Shown: in pieces, positions 44,172 to 52,470 of the stretch | How positions within the stretch are numbered: the first letter of the stretch is position 1 | How the letters are laid out: every line of letters starts with the position of its first letter | Virus record (IMG/VR): IMGVR_UViG_3300009163_000025 | Span: 24,349 to 88,348 of that record | Length of the DNA: 64,000 nt | Source of the DNA: a virus | Reading direction: 5' to 3' (one strand) | Made by a program: the position numbers and the translations under genes | The notes under the pieces: generated by a model | Told to the model about the DNA's origin: nothing | Databases searched by the model: none | What the model saw: only the letters and a program-made list of their open reading frames with translations

Positions 44172-46166
44172 TTATTTTACTTGATTCAATTCTGGATTAA
44201 TCGTAACTGGTTCTTGTTTACCAGAAAGTTTTTCGCCTTGCTTGATAGATTTCTTCTTATCATTTGCTGTGGCTTCTTTACTATCTTTCTTTTCTTCGTC
44301 AATCTCATTCATTGAAATGTTATTGATTGTTTTAATCTTAACATTAGATTTAATTCCTAAAGACTTGAATGCTTTGTCAAACTTTTTTGCTAGTTTGTCT
44401 CCACCAGTCTTGAACTCAGGAACTTTCTCTTCTGTTGGTTCACCGAGCCATTTAGCGACACCAGTTTTAGTTGTTTGACCTTTTGTGATTTTCTTTGTCG
44501 TGGCATTGATTGAAATATCGTTTGCTTCGTTTTTAGTAGCCATTGCTTTTCTAGCGGCTAATGCGGCAATCTTTGCACGTTTGGCAGCCGCTTCTTTATC
44601 GTGTGGCTTGTCGCTTGGCTTAACATTCTTGTCGTATGCATCACTTTCTTCCATGTCTTTAGGCTTCTTACCCGCCTTCTTCATAGCAATAGCGATAGCC
44701 GCTTGCTGTGCAGGTGAAGATGCTTCATCTACAGATTCAATGTACATGTTCAATTCATACTTATGATTGTCCATGTTGTAAACTTGTAAATGCAATTTCT
44801 TTTTAGACTCTTTGCCATCTTTCATTAGATTAACAGAGAATGAATTTGTCTTACCAGCAGACGGCTTCTTAGGACCAGTAGCAACTTTGTCGTGCCAATC
44901 GTCCATGTCTACTTCAAAGCCACGCTTCTCTGCTTGCTTAATAGCAGTCTGTACTGCACCAGAATAGTCTTTGTGATAAACTTCGTAGTCAGATTTTTCT
45001 TGCAAGTCAGTTTCTTCTTTACGCAACTTTGCTAAATCTGAACCATCAATCTTACCATTCTTGTTCTTGTCTAATTCTTTTTGTTTTGGTGACAATTCTT
45101 CAGTCTTCTTACGCAAGTGTGCTAGATCAAACCCATCAATCTTGCCGTTCTTGTTTTTATCAATTTCTTTTTGTTTTGGCGACAACTCTTCATTTGTTTT
45201 CTTACCATGCATGTCAACTAGTTGTTTAACATAGAAATTATAATGACTACGGCGGTCATTGTATTCTCTTTCTCCAAGCACAGTCTTTAGTGCTTGCACA
45301 GCGTCTTTTAATTCTGAACCTTGCATTATTTTTAATGCGTCAGTAATCAATGAATCAACTCTTTGTGAAGCCTCCGACATACCCTGCTTTGCATCATTGT
45401 CGAATTGTTTTCTAGTTGCTTTCATAATGCCAGAGAAACGCTTGTTACCTTTTTTAGTATCGCCTGCTTTGTCTGCTTTAGATGCGTCTTCGCCTGCTTT
45501 CTTTTTGTAGTCTCCAAGTTTTTCATTAGACAATTCAGCAATTTGAACGTCTTCTTTTTTATATAACTTAGTGTCTACTCTACGATTTTGATTTGCACCT
45601 TTTTTGGCTGGTGCTTTATCTTTAGGATGAATTTCGGGTTTGTTATCATCGTCATGTCCTGAATATCCAGCGGCCGCAGATTTCTCTGAACCATATGTGC
45701 CTTTGTGAACATAACGCCCACCTTTGTCTGACATATATTCTTTAATGCTTCTACCTTCATTTGCAGGCTTACGGCGTGCAACACGATTCTGTGCAAGTTT
45801 AGAAACAAATTTAACACCAGCATTTGCAAGTGCTTCTAATGACTTTGCGTCTAATCTATCAAGCATAGCAATCAACTTCTTGTATGTGTCACTTGATGGA
45901 TCAATTGTATTGATCTTAGAGTACTCTGCCTTCAAAGCGGCAATTTGAGATGCGCTAAACGATTCTGTCATATCTGCTTCCTCTTTAACTTTAACTGCGG
46001 ATTTTTTCTTTTGCAAAGCAATACGTTCTTTTTCTTGCTTCAACCTTAATTCTGCGGCTTGAAGATTTAACTTCGCACGTTTCTGTTGATCTTGCGTATC
46101 TTTAATAGAAGTGCCAGAACCAACTTCTGCTTCTGTTACACTTTTAAATTTATCTAATAATCTCAT
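44172..46166 (-). CDS. Large virion-type protein with EF-hand-like repeats, 664 aa
   Basis: The start at MRLLDKFKSVTEAEVGSGTS follows GGAGACAAG. Highly charged, Lys/Glu/Ala-rich, with low-complexity stretches. Two tandem repeats near residues 325-385, SPKQKEIDKNKNGKIDGFDL and the matching SPKQKELDKNKNGKIDGSDL, are EF-hand/dockerin-like calcium loops (DxNxNGxID). Proteins of this style occur in aquatic T4-like phages; I expect a head or internal protein. Confidence 0.68.
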   Translation of the reverse strand: MRLLDKFKSVTEAEVGSGTSIKDTQDQQKRAKLNLQAAELRLKQEKERIALQKKKSAVKVKEEADMTESFSASQIAALKAEYSKINTIDPSSDTYKKLIAMLDRLDAKSLEALANAGVKFVSKLAQNRVARRKPANEGRSIKEYMSDKGGRYVHKGTYGSEKSAAAGYSGHDDDNKPEIHPKDKAPAKKGANQNRRVDTKLYKKEDVQIAELSNEKLGDYKKKAGEDASKADKAGDTKKGNKRFSGIMKATRKQFDNDAKQGMSEASQRVDSLITDALKIMQGSELKDAVQALKTVLGEREYNDRRSHYNFYVKQLVDMHGKKTNEELSPKQKEIDKNKNGKIDGFDLAHLRKKTEELSPKQKELDKNKNGKIDGSDLAKLRKEETDLQEKSDYEVYHKDYSGAVQTAIKQAEKRGFEVDMDDWHDKVATGPKKPSAGKTNSFSVNLMKDGKESKKKLHLQVYNMDNHKYELNMYIESVDEASSPAQQAAIAIAMKKAGKKPKDMEESDAYDKNVKPSDKPHDKEAAAKRAKIAALAARKAMATKNEANDISINATTKKITKGQTTKTGVAKWLGEPTEEKVPEFKTGGDKLAKKFDKAFKSLGIKSNVKIKTINNISMNEIDEEKKDSKEATANDKKKSIKQGEKLSGKQEPVTINPELNQVK

Positions 46167-46191
46167 TCTTGTCTCCAATTTACTTATATTA

Positions 46192-46788
46192 TTATACGGC
46201 TAATGATGATGTTTCGTAAGAACCACTAATATCAAAGTGGCTAACGTTTGATGTTGCATTAACTGGCGTAGTTGATTTCCATGCTAAGTCTGTTGTACTG
46301 CCAGAATAATAAAGCAACATCGTTGTATTTGATACATCATCAATGTCAGTAATTCCAGCAATGTGATATAACGCATTGTTTGCTGGATTAGCAGGTTTAC
46401 TGTGCAATGTGCCACCACGAATTGTTACTGTTGATGCAACAGGAAAAGGTAATGTTACTTGATATTGACTAGCATTTCCAAAATCTGATGTATTTGCAAA
46501 ATTAACATTGACTCTAAAATGAACAATTGCACCCTGTTTAACATAAGCGCCAGTTGTTGCGGTACCAGATAACGTATTACCAGATACAGTTTTAAATTGA
46601 GGAGAATATGATGTGCTAACAGAAGAAACGCCAAATGGTATGCCACCAGGAGTTACACCATTGGATAGCCTCATTGCTGATGTGCCGTCTACATCATAGA
46701 ATACTTCACCAGTTGTACCGATATAAGTATTCGCCTGTGTGCCGCCCATTTTGTCGGCAAATATTTTGAATGTTGTATTAGTTGACAT
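46192..46788 (-). CDS. Virion/tail-fibre-type protein, 198 aa
   Basis: MSTNTTFKIFADKMGGTQAN, then GTTGEVFYDVDGTSAMRLSN and YVKQGAIVHFRVNVNF, a beta-rich fibre-like pattern. A T-rich region between domains is typical of collar or fibre proteins. GGAAAT precedes the start. It is probably in the same late unit as the large 46802 gene. Confidence 0.68.
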   Translation of the reverse strand: MSTNTTFKIFADKMGGTQANTYIGTTGEVFYDVDGTSAMRLSNGVTPGGIPFGVSSVSTSYSPQFKTVSGNTLSGTATTGAYVKQGAIVHFRVNVNFANTSDFGNASQYQVTLPFPVASTVTIRGGTLHSKPANPANNALYHIAGITDIDDVSNTTMLLYYSGSTTDLAWKSTTPVNATSNVSHFDISGSYETSSLAV

Positions 46789-46801
46789 TTATATTTCCGA
46801 C

Positions 46802-49498
46802 TTAATCTAAATCGCTTACGCTTTTGTCTGAACGCCACATTTGGCAAGACCAGTAGTTTGCTTTCCATTTTGGTCCAGGATTATCGCAACCGTGTCTAGC
46901 ACGATAACTCTTTAATCTCTCAGGATCATCACGTTTGATTTCCATATTGGGATCACCAAAACGAACAACAACAACTTTACCATTTGGTCCCATAGTGTAG
47001 ACACCAAACTTCTTTGGACCATCAGGTGTTCTAAATGGATAATTCATCTTAACGGACTTACCTTGATATTCTGCTTCGTTGACAACTTGTTCCCAATCAA
47101 CTTCTTCTGCTACTTCTTCGCTAACAGGAACACAATTTGGAACACTCTTACCATTTTTCATTTTTGTTCCAACTTGCTTGTATCCATCCCAACATGTACT
47201 GCCGTCCGAACCTTCTTCTATGCAATCATCACAACATGCATCTTCTTTTTGATGATCTGCAAGTTGAACGTCTGTTGGTTGACCAGGAGTGTCTGCGGCA
47301 TACTTTTGACGCAATGCATCTGTACCCCACTCTAATGCTTCAGCAAATTTAGAAAACTGTTCATTTGATCTCACTTTAGATGCTAAGTCGCTATCTGCTT
47401 TGCCCCAAGTGCCAGAACCTTTTGTGATAAATGAATTGACTCTAGCGAATGCCCATTGTTGTGGTGTTGTTCCAGGACGATGCCCACCTTGCCATGCGGC
47501 CATACCACGATCATAAACCTTTTTCAATATACCATAAGAAATGCCAGACTTTTCCGATTTCTTTTTAAGCCCTTCAATCTCTTCTAAGAGTGGCTTGAAT
47601 TCTTCGTAGTATTGACCAAAATCTTCTGCTTCTATGCCATCAAGATAGTCATCAAGTTCACCGCTATACTCACCATCATCGTCTTCTTCTTCGCCATCAT
47701 CAGAATATTCGTCTTCAAATTCTAGATAGTCATAGACAGTTGAAATGTAATCAGATGCTTTTGTAATTTTAGAGAGAACCCATTGTTCTGGTTCTTCGTC
47801 CATCATATCTAATTTTTCAATTAAATCTTCTGCGTCATCTACAATGTTTGCGAGTTCAATTTGTGCCATTCTGATACCATCTGACTCAGTATCGTCATAG
47901 TCTTCTTCATAGTCATCATAGTCTTCGCCAATCAATTTCATACCAGTTACATCTTGAATTAACTTCCAAGCGGCAGTTTGATTTTTATCGGCAATCAGTT
48001 TTTTAAGTTTTTCTTTTTGATCTTTTGTTGCAACTTCAAAGAACTTCATCATTTCCATCATACCAATGTTGCCTTTGTATGCGGCTTCATAGACAGATTC
48101 TCTTTGCAATTGTGTCTTTGTCATTCTAAACAATGCGTCACTTGATGTTACCATATCAAGTAATGTTGTCAGCAAATCATTTGTTGCATTACGCTCCGTT
48201 GGACTTAGTGTGTCACCAGACTTTAATTTTTCAACTGAACGTTTGATAACTGTTAGTAATGCTTTGTCTGCTAGACCCATGCGAACCAATTGGTCTAGCC
48301 TAGACATTTCTTTTTTATCAACTGCTTCACCATACATCTGTTTGAATTTGAGTGTGTGCTTAGATTGTTGCATACCCTTTTCACGGGCTTCTTTATCACC
48401 AGGCGCATCTTTGTATGCACTCTTATCGGAATCCGATTTAGGTCCATTTACTGCAAAGTGTGATGCTCTAGCATCTTTCGTATTTTTATCTAAGCCTTTG
48501 TAATATTTACTTGGCTGTGTTCCTTCTTTATCTTTAACATCTTTGTCTTGCGGTAGAGTTGGCTTCTCAACAATGAAGTTTGAAAAAACAACATTAACGT
48601 CTTCTTTACGCATTGATGCTTGTTGTCTACGTTGAATTTCCAACTGCCTGACTTGAGGTATTAGTCTTGTTGCAATCTTTTTAATAACTGGCGTGATCTT
48701 TTGCAATCGTGTATCGATAGTAATCTTTTCGCCAGCACTTAAATCTGCATAATGTTTACCGCCAGCAAGTCTATCACGGAACATCTGATAAGCACGATTG
48801 ATTGCTCTTCGTTGCAATGTTTTAGCATTACCACTACGCTTTAATGACATAGCCCTTGCTCTTGCAAGTCTTTTTGACATACGCCTTGCTCTATTCGCTC
48901 TACCCATTCTAGCAGAGTAACTCAGTACTGCTTCGTTTTGTTCTAATTCTTCTTTCAAATTCATCCCCTTTTTAACTGCGTCAAATAATGCTTTGGCATC
49001 TTTGTCCGACAATTTTGATGGTACACCTTGTTTAAAACTATTGAAGTCATTGGATGCAACAAAGCCACGCATCTTAGAACCTGACATACCAGTTACGCCT
49101 TCTGCATCAGGATCACGTTCGCCGGCTGAAATAACTTCAATAGTTTTAAAGGTAAAATCTTTACCATTGTACTTATTTAATAATGTTTTGAATTCTGGAA
49201 TTCGATCACTACCTACGACAACAACTAGCGTATCATATTTACCAGACAACTCTTTAGCAACTTCAATGATTGTTCTTGCGGCTGAATTCTGAACCATAGG
49301 TCCGAATGCTTTCTTTGCGAACTTAACTTTTGTTGCAAAGTCTAGGGGATCTTTTTTGGGATTTGTACTGTGGGAAAGATACAGTTTAGCATCGGCATTG
49401 CGCTTGAATGCTTCGTTCTTGATTTTATCGGCTAGTTTTTCATGACCGTTTGTCATTGGGTTCATGCGCCCGAATGACGTAACTACTGTTTCTTTCAT
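46802..49498 (-). CDS. Very large multidomain protein with an N-terminal nucleotidyltransferase, 898 aa
   Basis: The first 150 residues form a cytidylyltransferase fold: SFGRMNPMTNGHEKL ((H/T)xGH-like) and VGSDRIPEF, then SGSKMR (SxSxxR). Next comes a basic segment rich in Arg, then acidic low-complexity, then AWQGGHRPGTTPQQWAFARV and KADSDL (near 700-760), and a final RFGDPNMEIKRDDPERLKSY with ARHGCDNPGPKWKANYWSC. Such fusions occur in aquatic T4-like phages and may be polyproteins cut in the prohead. A late promoter lies 60 bp upstream. Confidence 0.7.
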   Translation of the reverse strand: MKETVVTSFGRMNPMTNGHEKLADKIKNEAFKRNADAKLYLSHSTNPKKDPLDFATKVKFAKKAFGPMVQNSAARTIIEVAKELSGKYDTLVVVVGSDRIPEFKTLLNKYNGKDFTFKTIEVISAGERDPDAEGVTGMSGSKMRGFVASNDFNSFKQGVPSKLSDKDAKALFDAVKKGMNLKEELEQNEAVLSYSARMGRANRARRMSKRLARARAMSLKRSGNAKTLQRRAINRAYQMFRDRLAGGKHYADLSAGEKITIDTRLQKITPVIKKIATRLIPQVRQLEIQRRQQASMRKEDVNVVFSNFIVEKPTLPQDKDVKDKEGTQPSKYYKGLDKNTKDARASHFAVNGPKSDSDKSAYKDAPGDKEAREKGMQQSKHTLKFKQMYGEAVDKKEMSRLDQLVRMGLADKALLTVIKRSVEKLKSGDTLSPTERNATNDLLTTLLDMVTSSDALFRMTKTQLQRESVYEAAYKGNIGMMEMMKFFEVATKDQKEKLKKLIADKNQTAAWKLIQDVTGMKLIGEDYDDYEEDYDDTESDGIRMAQIELANIVDDAEDLIEKLDMMDEEPEQWVLSKITKASDYISTVYDYLEFEDEYSDDGEEEDDDGEYSGELDDYLDGIEAEDFGQYYEEFKPLLEEIEGLKKKSEKSGISYGILKKVYDRGMAAWQGGHRPGTTPQQWAFARVNSFITKGSGTWGKADSDLASKVRSNEQFSKFAEALEWGTDALRQKYAADTPGQPTDVQLADHQKEDACCDDCIEEGSDGSTCWDGYKQVGTKMKNGKSVPNCVPVSEEVAEEVDWEQVVNEAEYQGKSVKMNYPFRTPDGPKKFGVYTMGPNGKVVVVRFGDPNMEIKRDDPERLKSYRARHGCDNPGPKWKANYWSCQMWRSDKSVSDLD

Positions 49499-49558
49499 GG
49501 AGTTTTCCTTAGACTTATCCCAAACAGGTTTGCCTTAGCCTTACTGTTCAATATCATT

Positions 49559-49566
49559 TATTTATA
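49559..49566 (-). promoter_or_regulatory. T4-type late promoter TATAAATA before the 898-residue gene
   Basis: Exact minus-strand TATAAATA, about 60 bp upstream of the start. The 150-bp gap 49499-49650 holds this promoter and a 20-codon frame overlapping the start, which I do not call. Confidence 0.68.
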
Positions 49567-49650
49567 ATTACCTTTATTTACAGCATATCTGCCTAGTATT
49601 TACGTGTCCCGAGTTATACATAAAGGTGTCCGGTTTCAATTTAAACCTTA

Positions 49651-50877
49651 TTACCTCTGCCAACCTTTAATAACATCAGGCGAGAAATTAGCGTAACTGA
49701 ACTGCATTCTGTCAACCAGTTTGACTGCATTGCCTTTAATCTTATCGATTGCTACGTATCCCTCAACACCAGTCACTTCGTAGCCTTTCTTTGTCAACAA
49801 GAAAGTATTCAACGTCTTAACTTCATCCATCTTCTTAATTAGAATCAACTTCGCTTCTGCTAAGAGATTCATCATTGTGAAAATGTCTTCTAAGTGTGTT
49901 TTGTTTTTGGCAGAGAAAAACTTCAAAACGTTTTGTTTCTTTAGCATTTGAGTAGCACGACCTTTTTCGCCTTTGCCTTCTGCTTGCTTTTCATAATATG
50001 AATCAACGTAGTCAATCAATTCTGCTACGTGCGTTTTTACGTTTGTGATTTTTAACTGTTGACGCACTTTAGAGTTGTTGAATGTTTTGATTCTTTCAAT
50101 CAAATCTGCATCTGAGTTGATGTAGTTTAGAGTTTTAGCATCCAACTTTTGAAATATTTTACCTGCTTGGGATAGAATTGCTGTTACTTGATTAGTTTCT
50201 TCCTGTGTCATTGTTGCTTTACCCGACACATCATGATAATCTACGCCTGTCATCCAAACGTTAGGATTTTGTGTGAGTGAGCCGATAACATCCTTACCAA
50301 AGACTGCTTTCATTGTTTCAAATGAATTGCCTTCGTAAATTGTGTGCCATACGACACCAATTTTTGCTCTTTTTATGTTCTTAGCGAGTTCACTTTCTGC
50401 TGGAACTGCGTATACAATTGTATTCGGATGAAATGTTACATACGATTCGCCATCAATTGTTTCTGTTTTTAAATCGTTTGCAGTAAACAATAAGTCGCCT
50501 TGAATGACGCCTTTGATTCCTATCTTAGGCAACCACATTAAACATGCTTTGAGTTTTTCTGCTAGATCGCCTGAAGTGTCTGCTTCAATATCAGCAAATG
50601 TTTTATAGACTTTTGGATTTTTATTGAAGACACCCTTCTTCGCAACAAAGAATTTGCCGTCTGTTGGGTCTTGTCCTGCGAATACTGCTGGCGCACCATC
50701 CCATTTGACTGTAACGTCAACTTTCTTTTCGGAATGACCGGCAAGCATGTCACGTACTGCTCTGAGTGCGTTTATGCTGTCTCTTGTGCCTTGAACACCA
50801 CCATTTAGAACATCGTCTTCCGCATGTTCCATGTGTGTGTTTTTTTGTTCTATAAGATAATCAGTAAATTTTTTCAT
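49651..50877 (-). CDS. DUF6267-like protein with nucleotidyltransferase (ligase) motifs
   Basis: 408 residues. VTVKWDGAPAVFAG near residues 55-69 fits motif I of covalent nucleotidyltransferases (KxDG, Lys58). GVIQGDLLFT near 124 and IGVVWHTIYEG near 168 fit motifs III/IIIa, and EGYVAI with AVKLVDR near the C-terminus fit motifs IV and V of ATP-dependent ligases. The family is annotated only as DUF6267 in T4-like phages as I recall. DNA or RNA ligase or capping-type activity is inference. A late promoter lies 24 bp upstream. Confidence 0.65.
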   Translation of the reverse strand: MKKFTDYLIEQKNTHMEHAEDDVLNGGVQGTRDSINALRAVRDMLAGHSEKKVDVTVKWDGAPAVFAGQDPTDGKFFVAKKGVFNKNPKVYKTFADIEADTSGDLAEKLKACLMWLPKIGIKGVIQGDLLFTANDLKTETIDGESYVTFHPNTIVYAVPAESELAKNIKRAKIGVVWHTIYEGNSFETMKAVFGKDVIGSLTQNPNVWMTGVDYHDVSGKATMTQEETNQVTAILSQAGKIFQKLDAKTLNYINSDADLIERIKTFNNSKVRQQLKITNVKTHVAELIDYVDSYYEKQAEGKGEKGRATQMLKKQNVLKFFSAKNKTHLEDIFTMMNLLAEAKLILIKKMDEVKTLNTFLLTKKGYEVTGVEGYVAIDKIKGNAVKLVDRMQFSYANFSPDVIKGWQR

Positions 50878-50900
50878 TAGAGTCCACCGTTGCGATGGAC

Positions 50901-50908
50901 TATTTATA
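50901..50908 (-). promoter_or_regulatory. T4-type late promoter TATAAATA before the DUF6267-like gene
   Basis: Exact minus-strand TATAAATA, 24 bp upstream of the start and immediately after the stop of the 50910 gene. It sits next to a GCGATGGAC/GTCCACCGTTGC dyad. Confidence 0.7.
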
Positions 50909-50909
50909 A

Positions 50910-51248
50910 TTATCTACGCATTAACGCTTGGTCTTTTGCATCATCATCGGAGAAGATGGGTACTGCATTAGATTTATGTAACGTGCCAATCCCAATCATC
51001 TTGTCGCCAGTGTAAACTTTGCCATAAACAGGCTTAGTGCAATTGTCACCGAATGTTGCTAAACTAGGATGACGTACAGTTTCACGTACATATGGTTTTG
51101 GAGGTTTGTATGCTTCTACCTCTTTAGGTTTTTTAAACCCTTTAGAGAATGAAGTTGTCGGCAAGGAATCTTTCCACTTCTGATATTCCGCCATCTTCTT
51201 TGCGGGAACTTTTTTCTTTTTTGATTTTTGATATGTGTATATTAGCAT
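50910..51248 (-). CDS. Conserved aquatic-phage protein, 112 aa
   Basis: Start chosen at MLIYTYQKSKKKKVPAKKMA, because homologues that I recall begin with a similar Lys-rich stretch. MAEYQKWKDSLP at 51194 is an alternative. The C-terminus VYTGDKMIGIGTLHKSNAVP is the diagnostic part. The first half overlaps the amidotransferase-like gene by about 107 nt, if the longer start is right. Confidence 0.65.
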   Translation of the reverse strand: MLIYTYQKSKKKKVPAKKMAEYQKWKDSLPTTSFSKGFKKPKEVEAYKPPKPYVRETVRHPSLATFGDNCTKPVYGKVYTGDKMIGIGTLHKSNAVPIFSDDDAKDQALMRR

Positions 51249-51894
51249 CGTTTTCAATCAATGTGTTTACAAAATCTAACAATAATTTATGGTTTCTTTC
51301 TTCATGCCAATGTTTTGATAAGTATGCTCTAGGGTTTTCATACCAATACTTTTGACTCTCTGGATGACAACCTATTATACCTACTCTGTTTTGAATGATT
51401 GCCATAGCATCACCATTTGCATAAGTAGATACTATTTTAGCACGTTCTAGATCACCTGTCAATGCACATCCATCATAGAAGAAAATCGTTTCAGGTTTGC
51501 CGTTCCATGTTACATTTGCTACGGTAGAATATGATCTGCGAATGTCTGCTGTTTTTTGTTTAATATATTGAACAGGTTCAATGCCGTCTAATATATCAAA
51601 ATACTCACTTCCAGCCCAATACGCACCCATGCATATTCCTAGATAATATCCTTTAGACTCTACAAAATCTGCTATCATGTTAGCACGTTTGCGTCTAAAG
51701 AATTTATCATAAGAACTTACATCACCGATACCTCCAGGAAATGCAACAATATCTGTAGTGTTTAAAACTGTGGATAAATCATCATCGATATTGAATAAAT
51801 TAATATTGTAATTTGGCAACAAAGCCTTAATCATACCCTCACAACAATCCTGAGAACATTCTGGATGATTGATGAAAATTGATATAGTTTTCAT
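51142..51894 (-). CDS. BPL-N-type class I amidotransferase-like protein
   Basis: 250 residues. DIVAFPGGIGDVSSYDKFF, then YLGICMGAYWAGSEYFD (nucleophile Cys) and IGCHPESQKYWYEN (His and Glu) give the glutamine-amidotransferase triad in the order of biotin-protein-ligase N-terminal domains. The activity is unknown in phages. The C-terminal 35 residues (HISKIKKEKSSRKEDGG...) overlap the next gene and may be artefactual. Confidence 0.72.
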   Translation of the reverse strand: MKTISIFINHPECSQDCCEGMIKALLPNYNINLFNIDDDLSTVLNTTDIVAFPGGIGDVSSYDKFFRRKRANMIADFVESKGYYLGICMGAYWAGSEYFDILDGIEPVQYIKQKTADIRRSYSTVANVTWNGKPETIFFYDGCALTGDLERAKIVSTYANGDAMAIIQNRVGIIGCHPESQKYWYENPRAYLSKHWHEERNHKLLLDFVNTLIENDANIHISKIKKEKSSRKEDGGISEVERFLADNFIL

Positions 51895-52094
51895 TAAGCC
51901 ATTTTATCTACATTCTGTCCATTACGATTCATCATACGATTATTTTCAATTCGTGCTTGTTCTGCCACTTCACGTATTTGTTTATTTCTACGTTCTTCTA
52001 GTCTTAATTCGTCAAGTCTGCGTTCTGCATTTTTAATTTGCATGTTACGATATATCTCAGCATTGTATTCTGCAATTCGATTAATAGTTGTCAT
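51894..52094 (-). CDS. Small charged coiled-coil protein, 66 aa
   Basis: Almost fully helical and charged: RRLDELRLEERRNKQIREV, then ENNRMMNRNGQN. No domain recognised. It overlaps both neighbours by a few bases, consistent with a coupled string. Confidence 0.58.
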   Translation of the reverse strand: MTTINRIAEYNAEIYRNMQIKNAERRLDELRLEERRNKQIREVAEQARIENNRMMNRNGQNVDKMA

Positions 52095-52384
52095 TTGAAT
52101 ACCAGTAGTGCTAATACAATTGATTGTAAGAAAAATCCTAAACCATTACTTACCATATACAGCCGATCTTTAACGATAGCAGAACGAATAAAGAATAAGA
52201 GTAATCCAGACCAGATAAAAAGTACCATGCTTAATGGAGGCAATGCAACCGCATCACCCATAATAGCACCATACGTGATTGGCAAAGTAGAACCGTGAAT
52301 TAACACAAGTCCTAGCCAACCACATATCTCACCAAAGTTTAAAACGATTTTTTGCCAAATTTCTGAGAATTTAATATTGTACAT
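52091..52384 (-). CDS. Membrane protein, 98 aa
   Basis: The start at MYNIKFSEIWQKIVLNFG follows AAAGGG; an earlier ATG six codons upstream is possible. Three to four hydrophobic segments (about 17-35, 40-66, 78-96). Integral membrane protein of unknown function, under the promoter at 52409-52437. Confidence 0.6.
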   Translation of the reverse strand: MYNIKFSEIWQKIVLNFGEICGWLGLVLIHGSTLPITYGAIMGDAVALPPLSMVLFIWSGLLLFFIRSAIVKDRLYMVSNGLGFFLQSIVLALLVFK

Positions 52385-52408
52385 TATTGAAGCCCTTTTC
52401 ATTATTAC

Positions 52409-52437
52409 ATCATAACTCATCTTGGGTGGTAAGTCAA
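52409..52437 (-). promoter_or_regulatory. Early sigma70 promoter of the membrane protein gene
   Basis: TTGACT (52432-52437), 17-bp spacer, TATGAT (52409-52414) on the minus strand. A dyad lies 16 bp upstream of the -35. Confidence 0.68.
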
Positions 52438-52453
52438 GTTCTTTCTCAGAAGT

Positions 52454-52469
52454 GTTGTTTTTATGCAAC
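52454..52469. promoter_or_regulatory. GTTG-N8-CAAC dyad
   Basis: GTTGTTTTTATGCAAC, identical to the copy at 15908-15923, 16 bp upstream of the -35 box at 52432-52437 and directly after the gp41 stop. Confidence 0.55.
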
Positions 52470-52470
52470 A

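Noticed and set aside
44242-44766. Hydrophobic plus-strand frames resembling membrane proteins
   Set aside because: They are antisense to a Lys/Glu-rich gene, whose complement naturally reads as Phe/Leu/Ser-rich.
48210-49292. Plus-strand frames of about 97-99 codons
   Set aside because: They are antisense to the large minus-strand multidomain gene and show no start signals.
49500-49559. A 20-codon frame (MILNSKAKANLFGISLRKTP) overlapping the start of the 898-residue gene
   Set aside because: Its ATG directly abuts the late promoter element, leaving no leader or ribosome site.
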